From: Bacillus sonorensis NBRC 101234 = KCTC 13918
GTDB lineage: Bacteria > Bacillota > Bacilli > Bacillales > Bacillaceae
NCBI RefSeq assembly: GCF_001592005.1
Contig: NZ_BCVZ01000009.1
Location: 62,001 to 126,000 of the forward strand
Direction of reading: 5' to 3'
DNA length: 64,000 nucleotides
The position numbers and the translations under genes are program-made. A model generated the notes under the pieces. It saw nothing but the letters and a program-made list of their open reading frames with translations. It made no database searches and was not told the origin of the DNA. Of the stretch, positions 54,182 through 61,929 are shown piece after piece. Positions within the stretch are counted from its first letter, which is position 1. Each line of letters begins with the position of its first letter.

Positions 54182-56201
54182 ACCCTACAAGCGTTCCGCG
54201 TCCTTTTTGAAGTTCATACATTTGATAATATTGCCCTTTTTGCTTCATAAGCTCCTCATGTGAGCCCTTTTCAATGATCCGCCCCTTATCAAGCACAAGG
54301 ATTTGATCTGCCTTTCTGATGGTCGATAGCCTGTGTGCGATGATAAAGGTCGTGCGGCCTTTTTTGACTACGTCAAGCGCCTTTTGGATCACAGCTTCAG
54401 TTTCGGTATCGATATTTGCCGTTGCTTCGTCCAACACGAGGATCGCCGGATCATAAGCAAGCGCCCTCGCAAATGAAATCAGCTGCCTTTCTCCTGAGGA
54501 GAGCGTGCTTCCTTTTTCAATGACAGGCTCATCAAATCCTTTCGGCAGGTGGGCAAGCAGTTTATCAGCCCCTACTTGCTTCAATGCGGCTTCAATCTGC
54601 TCTCTTGTGACCGCCTCATGATCAAGGTTGACATTTGAAGCAATCGTACCGGAAAACAAGTAAGGGTCCTGGAGAACGATGCCCATATGCTGTCTGACAT
54701 CCTGGCGCGACATATCATAAATGCTTGTTCCATCAATTTTGACATCGCCTTTTTGTATATCGTAGAAGCGGAACAGAACATTCATAATCGAGCTTTTGCC
54801 TGATCCTGTATGGCCGACCAATGCCACGGTCTCCCCTTGTTTCGCTTCGAATGAAATGTTCTTGAGCACATATTCCCCGCTGTCACCATACCGAAATGAG
54901 ACATCCTCGAACACAACATGACCATTCACTTTAACTCCACTTGTTTCCTCAACATCAACTCCAGGTTCATCCAAAAGGCGAAATACCCGTTCAGATGATA
55001 CTCTCGCAAGCTCAAGCTTGGGAAATTGGTTGACGATCCCGGTAATCGGCTGAAACAGACGAGTCAGGTAATCGACAAATGCATAGAGCACACCGATCGA
55101 CATCATTCCCTCCATATTCAGCGCCGCTCCCCCGAAATACCAGATTAAAACGGCGAACATGACATTCTGCAGAACATTGACAAGGTTATGGGACATTAAC
55201 GAATTCAAATTGAGCATTTTGTTTTGATAGTGAAAATGGCTATCGTTTAATTCTTCAAATTCACGCTTTATATCTTTTTGCCGCCGGAAGACCTGGATAA
55301 TCGGCATCCCTTGAACCGCTTCATTCATTTTGGCGTTAATATCGCTGTTGATCGATCTGAGTTTATGATTGTAGCCTGAAGCAAATTTTCGGTAGACGGC
55401 CGCCCAAATGGCGATCAGCGGCAATATCAGCAAGCAGACCGCCGCCAGTCTGGCATCGAGCAGAAACAAAGCGGCAAAAATTCCGGCCATATAAATCATG
55501 TCTGTCACAAATGTCGAAAGAACAGTCACATAAAGATCGCGTATCGCTTCCGTGTCATTTGTCACCCGCGCGACCACTTTGCCGGCCGGCAAATTGTCAA
55601 AATAGCGGACAGGCAGCCTTTGGATATTGGCAAACACATCCTGGCGCATTTTCTGAATGATGCGGTTTGCGCTCATCTGCAAAAGATAAAACTGGCCGTA
55701 ATGAAAAAAGATCGACAGGATGAGCAGTCCCAGATACAGCAATATGAGCGACACAAGCCCTTTCATTTCGGGTTCGTAAAATGAAAAAGCCTCAGACGCT
55801 GACAGCCGGACGGCCGGGTAGGATTCCGACTGTCCTCCGCTGGAGATCCGCAATACCCCGTCCTTCACCGTCCTTTTTCCATCAAAAGGAACAGCTTCAT
55901 CTACAAAATAATACGTCATGCCGACTTGAAAAACGCGGACTTCCTTCCGCTTTTCCAGCGAAGGATCGGCCCTGTCGGCTCTGACATATTCCCTTCCGTG
56001 ATACGGGACTGTATATTCGCTTTTTCCTGAAACTTCATACCACGGTTTTTCAATCCCGAGAATATGATCGTCAATCATTTTTTTGCCGATCATCGGCCCT
56101 GTCAGCTCCGCAGTGACGGCCGCCGTCAGCATAAGAAGAGCGCAGATCAGGATGTTTTTATAACAGAGCGCATATTGAAAAAGCCGTTTTCCAGTCTTCA
56201 T
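54180..56201 (-). CDS. yheH: YheH (BmrD), heterodimeric multidrug ABC exporter subunit
   Basis: A 673-residue fused permease-ATPase. After the first helix (residues about 15-35) comes a 100-residue extracytoplasmic insert known in BmrD. Five more helices follow, then the ATPase: Walker A GHTGSGKSS, signature LSSGERQ, Walker B ILVLDEATANID with the catalytic Glu intact. It forms a drug exporter with YheI. Its start overlaps the yheI stop by four bases (ATGA). Confidence 0.95.
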   Translation of the reverse strand: MKTGKRLFQYALCYKNILICALLMLTAAVTAELTGPMIGKKMIDDHILGIEKPWYEVSGKSEYTVPYHGREYVRADRADPSLEKRKEVRVFQVGMTYYFVDEAVPFDGKRTVKDGVLRISSGGQSESYPAVRLSASEAFSFYEPEMKGLVSLILLYLGLLILSIFFHYGQFYLLQMSANRIIQKMRQDVFANIQRLPVRYFDNLPAGKVVARVTNDTEAIRDLYVTVLSTFVTDMIYMAGIFAALFLLDARLAAVCLLILPLIAIWAAVYRKFASGYNHKLRSINSDINAKMNEAVQGMPIIQVFRRQKDIKREFEELNDSHFHYQNKMLNLNSLMSHNLVNVLQNVMFAVLIWYFGGAALNMEGMMSIGVLYAFVDYLTRLFQPITGIVNQFPKLELARVSSERVFRLLDEPGVDVEETSGVKVNGHVVFEDVSFRYGDSGEYVLKNISFEAKQGETVALVGHTGSGKSSIMNVLFRFYDIQKGDVKIDGTSIYDMSRQDVRQHMGIVLQDPYLFSGTIASNVNLDHEAVTREQIEAALKQVGADKLLAHLPKGFDEPVIEKGSTLSSGERQLISFARALAYDPAILVLDEATANIDTETEAVIQKALDVVKKGRTTFIIAHRLSTIRKADQILVLDKGRIIEKGSHEELMKQKGQYYQMYELQKGRGTLVG

Positions 56202-57952
56202 GCCACAGTCCCCCCTTCATCCCCTGAAGGCAGCTGCTGTGCTTCATATTGTTCAAAATACCAGCCTTTACCTGCGATCAGCTCCTGATGCGTGCCACGC
56301 TCTGAAATCTTGCCGTTCTCCATTACGAGAATGAAATCGGCATGCTCGACTGCTGACATGCGGTGCGATGTAATAAATGTCGTTTTGCCTTCCCGGTGAT
56401 GACGGATATTTTCGATAATCGCCGCCTCTGTTTTCGCATCTACGGCTGAGAGCGAATCGTCCAAAATCAAAATGTCCGGATCTGCAATCAAGGCTCTCGC
56501 AATCGAAATCCGCTGTTTTTGTCCGCCGGATAATGCCACCCCTTTTTCGCCGACCATCGTCTCAAGCCCGTCAGAAAGCAGTTCAATATCCTTTTCCAAA
56601 TGGGCTGCCCGGATCACGTCAGCTACATCCTGCTCTGTCGCGTGTAATCCGCCGAACAATATGTTTTCTTTTACCGTTTTTGAAAACAGCACATGATCCT
56701 GGGGCACATATCCAATCCAGCTGTGCAGCAGATCAAGGGGCAGATCCCCAATCGGCACACCGGAAATGGCGAGCGTTCCATTTCCCTCGGGATACTGTCT
56801 TAAAAGCTGCTTGATCAGCGTCGTTTTGCCGCTTCCCGTCTTTCCGACGATTCCAACAGTCTGTCCTTTCAAGACTGCAAACGAAATCCCTGAAAGGTTC
56901 TCCGAGCTTGAGCTTGGATACGTAAAACTGACTTTGTCAAAGACAATATCCCCAGGTTCAGCTCTTTTGGGATGAGGCGCTTCTTTTACATCAGGCTGAT
57001 GACGCAATGTCTCATTCACCCTATCGAGGGACGCGTTGCCTCTTTGCATGATATTGATCAGCTCGCCAATCGCGAACATCGGCCAGATCAGCATCCCCAA
57101 GTAAACATTAAAAGAGACGAGCTCCCCCAATGTCAGCTGGCTGCGAAAGACAAGGTAGGCGCCGTAGCCCAAACCGATTAAATAACTCATCCCGACAAGC
57201 AGCTTCACCGTCGGTTCAAACAGCGAATCGATCAGCGCCACCTTCATGTTTTTTTGATAAACATCAGCTGTCATGCTGTTAAACCGGCTGACATCGTTTT
57301 TTTCCTGCACATAGGCCCTGATCACCCTTACGCCTGATACTGATTCAAGCACCTGATCATTTAATTCGCCAAACGCATTCTGCGCTTCTGTAAAACGCTG
57401 ATGAATTTTTTTCCCGTATACACCGATCGCCGCGGCCATCAATGGGAGAGGAATGATCGATGCAAGCGTCAGCTTCCAGCTGATCAAAAATCCCATTGTA
57501 AACAGAATCGTCAGCATAAACATCGTTGAGTCGACAAGCGTCAATATCCCGAAACCGGCCGTCATCGAGATCGCTTTTAAATCATTTGTCGCTCTTGCCA
57601 TCAAATCTCCGGTGCGGTTCTTCTCGTAAAAAACGGGCGTCATTTTCAACAAGTGGCCCATCAGTTTTGACCTGAGGATTTTTTCGATCAGATTCGCCCC
57701 GCCAAACAGCTGATACATCCAGTTGTATGACAGCGTATAAACAACAAGGGAGAGTCCGATCAATAAACCGATATAACCGGCCATCGCCATTGCCGAAAAA
57801 GCGCCCGTCTGCATATCGTCAATGGCGTTTCCAAGCAGTTTCGGCGGAAACATTTCCAGTATATTCACCATCAATAACAGGACGATCGCGATTGTATAGC
57901 GCCGCCATGAGGCTTTAAAAAACCAGCCGAGCTTCCATAAAACAGAAAACAT
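56198..57952 (-). CDS. yheI: YheI (BmrC), heterodimeric multidrug ABC exporter subunit
   Basis: A 584-residue fused permease-ATPase with six helices. Walker A GKTGSGKTT and signature LSGGQKQR are consensus. After Walker B the catalytic Glu is Asp (ILILDDSLSAVD), the degenerate half expected of asymmetric exporters such as BmrCD. AAGGAGAGG precedes the ATG. Upstream lie two short frames and two terminator hairpins, which form a drug-sensing leader. Confidence 0.95.
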   Translation of the reverse strand: MFSVLWKLGWFFKASWRRYTIAIVLLLMVNILEMFPPKLLGNAIDDMQTGAFSAMAMAGYIGLLIGLSLVVYTLSYNWMYQLFGGANLIEKILRSKLMGHLLKMTPVFYEKNRTGDLMARATNDLKAISMTAGFGILTLVDSTMFMLTILFTMGFLISWKLTLASIIPLPLMAAAIGVYGKKIHQRFTEAQNAFGELNDQVLESVSGVRVIRAYVQEKNDVSRFNSMTADVYQKNMKVALIDSLFEPTVKLLVGMSYLIGLGYGAYLVFRSQLTLGELVSFNVYLGMLIWPMFAIGELINIMQRGNASLDRVNETLRHQPDVKEAPHPKRAEPGDIVFDKVSFTYPSSSSENLSGISFAVLKGQTVGIVGKTGSGKTTLIKQLLRQYPEGNGTLAISGVPIGDLPLDLLHSWIGYVPQDHVLFSKTVKENILFGGLHATEQDVADVIRAAHLEKDIELLSDGLETMVGEKGVALSGGQKQRISIARALIADPDILILDDSLSAVDAKTEAAIIENIRHHREGKTTFITSHRMSAVEHADFILVMENGKISERGTHQELIAGKGWYFEQYEAQQLPSGDEGGTVA

Positions 57953-57970
57953 GTGATATCCTCTCCTTTT

Positions 57971-58030
57971 TTAGCCGCCTTCGAGCTTTTCCTTGCAGTC
58001 ATTGATCTCGCTTTTTCTTACATTTGGCAT
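57971..58030 (-). CDS. 19-codon frame directly upstream of yheI
   Basis: MPNVRKSEINDCKEKLEGG follows AAAGGAGGA with good spacing and ends 18 bases before the yheI start, just ahead of the yheI ribosome site. It is hydrophilic. Its translation could couple to yheI or act as a second leader peptide. No homologue is recognised. Confidence 0.5.
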   Translation of the reverse strand: MPNVRKSEINDCKEKLEGG

Positions 58031-58135
58031 AAAAAATTCCTCCTTTTACTATTCGAAAATTCAGTCGGATCCGCCGAATTTTCATTTATTAGAAAAACAT
58101 CCGCACCATATTGGAGACGGAATGTTTTATCTCCG

Positions 58136-58172
58136 AAAAAAAAGGCACACTGTACGAGCAGCATGCCTTTTC
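58136..58172 (-). terminator. Second leader terminator (attenuator) before yheI
   Basis: AAAAGGCA pairs with TGCCTTTT with a further CTG/CAG pairing in the loop, followed by a run of eight T on the minus strand. It lies between the leader peptide and yheI, so it must be read through to express the exporter. Confidence 0.72.
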
Positions 58173-58175
58173 GAT

Positions 58176-58220
58176 ATAAAAAAGGCGCATGTACGAAAGA
58201 TGAACGTGACATGCGCCTTT
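58176..58220 (-). terminator. First leader terminator (attenuator) after the leader peptide
   Basis: AAAGGCGCATGT and ACATGCGCCTTT form a 12-bp stem around a 16-base loop, followed on the minus strand by TTTTTTATAT. It begins ten bases after the leader-peptide stop codon, the right place for ribosome-controlled attenuation. Confidence 0.82.
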
Positions 58221-58229
58221 CCTCAAATA

Positions 58230-58325
58230 TTATTTAGAAACCGTCTGTAAAGAATATGGAAGGTGTAAAGCCGCCACGTTTTGATTCAGTTGTCTGCTGA
58301 TTGATGAATTGATTGCTCTGATCAT
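58230..58325 (-). CDS. 31-residue leader peptide of the bmr operon (BmrB-like)
   Basis: A short frame, MIRAINSSISRQLNQNVAAL to the end TVSK, begins after ATGGAGGGC at good spacing. It is hydrophilic and lacks a family signature. In B. subtilis bmrB (yheJ) upstream of bmrCD encodes a leader peptide through which ribosome-stalling drugs allow readthrough of a terminator. The place and the hairpin after the stop suggest the same role; sequence identity to BmrB is not shown. Confidence 0.68.
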   Translation of the reverse strand: MIRAINSSISRQLNQNVAALHLPYSLQTVSK

Positions 58326-58497
58326 GACGTTGCCCTCCATTCTTATTAATATTTTCCATCTTATAGCACGGTTTTTTATTTGTCAATTTCATTTCTTCAT
58401 AAATTGGAAGAATCTTTATTCATATGTTCAAATTCCGTTAGTTTTTTTGAAAATCGGGTATAACGATAATAAATCCATTCTGAAAGGAATGATCAAT

Positions 58498-58998
58498 GTG
58501 TTTACAGCTAACCGGATCATTGTCGCGTTTGACGGAAAAGACGACAGTAAGAAAGCGCTCAAAAAAGCGATAGACCTCACCAAAAGGATCGGCGCTGAAC
58601 TGACCATCGCCCACGTCCATGAACCGAGGCAAGCCAAACCTCTGGCAAATGAACAAAGGCCGGCCGCCGGCACGGCTTATATCTACGGCGGCATCCCCAG
58701 CGTCCCCCCGGTTCCGCGCGAGTCGGATATTGCGGGAGAACCCGTCATTTACGAGGACAGCACAGAGGAAGCGATCGCAGCGGCCAAAATCATTTTAAAC
58801 GAACACCAATTCGACGCCAACATTGAAATTCTTGAAGGCGACCCCGCCAATGCGGTCCTGCGGCACGCCGAACACATCGGCGCCGACCTCGTCATCACAG
58901 GAAGCCGGGACCAAAACCGCCTGAAAAAACTGCTGTTCGGAAGCGTCAGTGATAAAATTTCCGCAAAATCGGAAATACCGGTGCTGATTGTGAAATAA
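58498..58998 (+). CDS. nhaX: NhaX, UspA-family stress protein
   Basis: A 166-residue universal-stress-like protein. The nucleotide motif is seen in LVITGSRDQNRLKKLLFGSV near residue 130 (GxxGx9GS type, altered to GSRD) and the N-terminal RIIVAFDGKDDSKKAL. The GTG at 58498 is 9 bases after AAAGGA and gives the B. subtilis length. In B. subtilis nhaX is followed by nhaC; here nhaC is absent and a peptide cluster follows. Confidence 0.9.
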   Translation: MFTANRIIVAFDGKDDSKKALKKAIDLTKRIGAELTIAHVHEPRQAKPLANEQRPAAGTAYIYGGIPSVPPVPRESDIAGEPVIYEDSTEEAIAAAKIILNEHQFDANIEILEGDPANAVLRHAEHIGADLVITGSRDQNRLKKLLFGSVSDKISAKSEIPVLIVK

Positions 58999-58999
58999 A

Positions 59000-59030
59000 T
59001 GGGGCTGGATATTTTCCGGCCTCTTTTTTT
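59000..59030 (+). terminator. Terminator after nhaX
   Basis: GGGGCTGG pairs with CCGGCCTC (one G-T pair) around ATATTTT and is followed by seven T. Confidence 0.75.
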
Positions 59031-59619
59031 CGTTTATGAGAGGACCGCCAATAAGCGAGCCTTTCACCATTTCACGGTGTTCAATTTTTTCTCTTACATC
59101 TAGTTTCATCCCCAAACAATCTCTTCTAGCAAATAGAAACTGAAAAATCAATTTCAAACCATGATCATCTTAATGATAAAACTCAAATAAAACAGCAAAA
59201 AGACCCTAATAAACCATGAAGGTATGAGCCCCTCCAAGAAATATCCATGATTTATCTTTTCTCTATCTCATTACAACCGTACAGATAATAAAAAAGGCAT
59301 TATGTTAGGCGCAACCCGCTTTACTATCTTTTTCGTTATCTCAATCGGTCTGCATGACCAGATTGGACAGTTCACTTTTCAATTCTCTCTATCCATTTCT
59401 TTCAAAGAATGAATTCTAGCAGTCCTTTTCCGCAAAACAGAGAAAATCCCACAAATCCAATTACAGGAAAATAGGCGTTCAAATCAGTAACAATCACCTA
59501 ACAAGTCTCATAGTTTGATGTTGAATGTGCCTGGGGCATGTCGTTCATTTTTTTCTATTTTTATGTTGTGGTCTGATTGTTTTTAAAAAACTTTTATTTA
59601 TTTCTGGAGGGATATGTCA
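59031..59619. other. AT-rich gene-free stretch before the peptide cluster
   Basis: No intact gene. A minus-strand frame (LDVREKIEHREMVKGSLIGG near 59040-59115) looks coding but has no good start and runs into nhaX; it may be a gene tail left by an old rearrangement. An inverted repeat, ATGTGCC-TGG-GGCATGT, lies near 59525 and may bind a regulator. No convincing sigma-A promoter is seen. Confidence 0.4.
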
Positions 59620-59943
59620 ATGCAATATTTTCATGATGAATTGCAATCATTAGGAATGGATCATTTCCATGTGGATGAGATGACGGCTTGGGATCCAAAC
59701 CGTCATGAGGTAAATGCTAAACACTGTGCAAGCTGTTGGAGTTGTGGAAGTTGTGCGAGCTGTGCAAGCTGTGCAAGCTGCTGGAGTTGCGCGAGCTGTG
59801 CGAGCTGTTGGAGCTGCGCGAGCTGTGCGAGCTGCTGGAGCTGCGCGAGCTGTGCAAGCTGCTGGAGCTGTGCAAGCTGTTGGAGCTGTGCAGGTCATTG
59901 TTGTTGGAGCTGCGGAAGCTGCTGGCATGGAGGAGGTATGTAG
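59620..59943 (+). CDS. TOMM precursor peptide with Cys-Xaa-Ser repeats
   Basis: A 107-residue ribosomal peptide. Residues 1-35 form an acidic leader (MQYFHDELQSLGMDHFHVDE and so on). From residue 36 the core has 23 Cys, mostly in CxS triplets with A, W or G as middle residue (18 in a row), then CAGHC, CWS, CGS and a CWHGGGM tail. This resembles the repeat-containing heterocycloanthracin precursors of the B. cereus group. The Cys and Ser are likely to become thiazol(in)es and oxazol(in)es. ATG 59620 has CTGGAGGG 9 bases before it; ATG 59614 is too close. Biosynthetic genes follow at once. Confidence 0.9.
   Translation: MQYFHDELQSLGMDHFHVDEMTAWDPNRHEVNAKHCASCWSCGSCASCASCASCWSCASCASCWSCASCASCWSCASCASCWSCASCWSCAGHCCWSCGSCWHGGGM
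59725..59931 (+). repeat. Tandem 9-bp / 27-bp repeat in the precursor core
   Basis: Nucleotide units of nine bases (TGy-GCr-AGC or TGy-TGG-AGC) are arranged in a 27-bp super-unit encoding CAS-CAS-CWS, which occurs four times in a row in the middle (59743 to about 59872). Near-identical codons between units suggest expansion by slippage or unequal recombination. Confidence 0.85.
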
Positions 59944-59959
59944 CTTTAAGAAGCAGACT

Positions 59960-59985
59960 GCCCCTGCCTTTACTGCCGCAGGGGC
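59960..59985 (+). promoter_or_regulatory. RNA hairpin between precursor and maturation gene
   Basis: GCCCCTGC and GCAGGGGC pair around a ten-base loop. No T run follows, so it may be a leaky terminator or a transcript stabiliser. That would let the precursor be made in excess over its enzymes, as is common in ribosomal peptide operons. Inferred. Confidence 0.6.
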
Positions 59986-60060
59986 CCATTAATCATAACG
60001 GACAACAAAATTACATATACTGGTATGTCTTGTTTTAAGATGATCTAAAGGAGGTACAGC

Positions 60061-61929
60061 ATGACGAATCTGACCGCTTCCGCCCGCCTGAAGGTGAAAC
60101 AGGATACATGTTTTCTTCCGGACCCGGCTGGCGGCGTGTATGTTCGAAATAATTCAGGATCGTTTCGTATGAAAGGGGCGTCCATTTATCAATGGATAGA
60201 AAAATTGCTGCCGATGTTCAATGGTGAACATACACTGGAAGAATTGACAAATGGACTGCCCGCACCCTACCGTGACAGAGTGTTTGATATTGGAGGGATG
60301 CTGTATAAAAACGGATTTGTTCGGGACGTAAGCCGGGACCGCCCGCATCAATTAGAGGAGAACGTACTCAAGAAATATGCTTCACAAATTGAATTTATAG
60401 AAAGCTTCGCAGATTCGGGCGCTTATCGCTTCCAGCTATGCCGCCAGGCAAACATATTGGCTGCCGGCTCCGGCTCTTTTCTCATTTCACTGGTCAGATC
60501 ATTGGCTGAATCCGGTTTCGCCAAAATTCATGTTTTTTTTACAGAAGCACGCTCTGACCATCAGACAGCTTTAGAGGAGCTGGAGGCTTATGCAAGACAG
60601 GCTGATGGCGATATGATCGAGCTGACTGCTGTACAAGATTGGCGGGAAGCCGTCAAATCCTGTGATTGGATTTTATATGCTTCAGAAATTGACGATCCGG
60701 AGAAACTTCTTGCGCTTCAAAGCGTTTGCAGGGAAGAAAAGAAACGCTTATTTCCCGCGGTCTGTCTGAAGCAGATCGGGCTGGCAGGCCCTTTCGTGCA
60801 TCAAGACGGCGACGGATGCTTTGAATCGGCATGGCGGCGGATTCACCGTTCGGCGCTTCAGGAGGAGCGGAAGGTTGACACCTTTCCTGCGGCTGGAAAA
60901 GACATGCTGGCGAATGTCATTGTGTTTGAATTGTTTAAAACGGTTTCCGGGCTTGCTTCATTAACAAAGCGAAATGAATGTTATCTTGTCGACCTCTCCA
61001 CTCTTGAAGGAGTCTGGTGCCCATTCCTCCCCCATCCGCTCGTCAGCTCCGACGGCGGCATGGCTGAATTGGTTCGCGATATTGAAGCAAAGGTGCAAAA
61101 TCGCTCCAAACCGAAAGAAAAAGGACGGCTTTTTCAATTGTTCAGTCAGCTGACATCGGAAAAAGCGGGAATTTTCCGCCTATGGGAAGAAAAACACTTG
61201 AAGCAGCTCCCTCTTTCCCAATGCTTCGTTCAAGCTGCAAATCCGCTCTCAGAAGGACCGGCCGAGCTTTTGGAGAAGACGGTCTGCTCCGGTTTTACCC
61301 ATGAGGAGGCCCGCAGAGAAGCCGGACTGAAGGGCATTGAAATGTATGGGGCAAAACTGGCGGATGTCTCTGTCATTGAGGATGGTTTCTTAGGCATCGG
61401 AACAGGAGAAACGATCGCTGAAAGCGTGCTGCGGGGATTGCAAAAGTCGCTTGACGCTGAATTGCAGAAGCGGGCAAAAAGCGGAGGAGAAACGGCCTCT
61501 CCTCTTTCTATCGGCATGATCAACGATAAACGAGCCGCATTTTATTTGAATGCGCTGTCTATCATGCACGGCACACCTGAGATTGGCTTGGGAAAGGATA
61601 TATCAGGCTTTCCAGTTGTATGGACAGGTGTGTGCGGCCGCTGGTATGGAAGTGCGGGAATCAATATAACATTGGCGCTTAGAAACGCACTGCAACAGGC
61701 GCTCATGAACACACGGCCGCTTGAGGAGGCCGCTGTCATTTTAGCGGAAAACAAGATCAGGCTCGACATCCCGGTTTGTGAAGACCACACACAACTGCTC
61801 GATACGGCATTGAAAAGCATCAGACGCAACGGGTTACAGCTGCTCGTTTATGATGTGCCGGCTGAGCCTTTTTTCGAAAAAGCACTCGCAGGCATCTATG
61901 CTGTGCGGTTAAAAAAGGAGGAGGCTTGA
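60061..61929 (+). CDS. RRE/ThiF-like bacteriocin maturation protein
   Basis: A 622-residue protein. Residues about 1-95 look like a PqqD-like RiPP recognition element (RRE), a winged helix that binds leader peptides. Residues about 125-290 form a Rossmann-type E1/ThiF-like region (NILAAGSGSFLISLVRSLAE) without the usual adenylation cysteine site. The remainder (about 400-620) is unassigned. It fits the 'thiazole-containing bacteriocin maturation protein' class of heterocycloanthracin loci. AAAGGAGG precedes the ATG. Its stop overlaps the next start (TGATG), so the two are coupled. Confidence 0.82.
   Translation: MTNLTASARLKVKQDTCFLPDPAGGVYVRNNSGSFRMKGASIYQWIEKLLPMFNGEHTLEELTNGLPAPYRDRVFDIGGMLYKNGFVRDVSRDRPHQLEENVLKKYASQIEFIESFADSGAYRFQLCRQANILAAGSGSFLISLVRSLAESGFAKIHVFFTEARSDHQTALEELEAYARQADGDMIELTAVQDWREAVKSCDWILYASEIDDPEKLLALQSVCREEKKRLFPAVCLKQIGLAGPFVHQDGDGCFESAWRRIHRSALQEERKVDTFPAAGKDMLANVIVFELFKTVSGLASLTKRNECYLVDLSTLEGVWCPFLPHPLVSSDGGMAELVRDIEAKVQNRSKPKEKGRLFQLFSQLTSEKAGIFRLWEEKHLKQLPLSQCFVQAANPLSEGPAELLEKTVCSGFTHEEARREAGLKGIEMYGAKLADVSVIEDGFLGIGTGETIAESVLRGLQKSLDAELQKRAKSGGETASPLSIGMINDKRAAFYLNALSIMHGTPEIGLGKDISGFPVVWTGVCGRWYGSAGINITLALRNALQQALMNTRPLEEAAVILAENKIRLDIPVCEDHTQLLDTALKSIRRNGLQLLVYDVPAEPFFEKALAGIYAVRLKKEEA

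Noticed and set aside
58018-58212. 64-residue minus-strand frame upstream of yheI
   Set aside because: It starts inside the first terminator hairpin without a ribosome site and covers the second terminator.
58795-59157. 120-residue minus-strand frame over the end of nhaX
   Set aside because: Most of it is antisense to nhaX. Only the first part outside nhaX looks coding, and it is noted as a possible remnant instead.
59725-59931. Possible CRISPR array
   Set aside because: Units are 9/27 bases without distinct spacers and lie inside a coding frame.
59650-60038. Several other long frames over the precursor repeat (Ala/Val-rich, Leu/Cys-rich, Ser/His-rich)
   Set aside because: A triplet-periodic repeat opens all frames. 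Only the Cys-Xaa-Ser frame has a ribosome site and a sensible leader.
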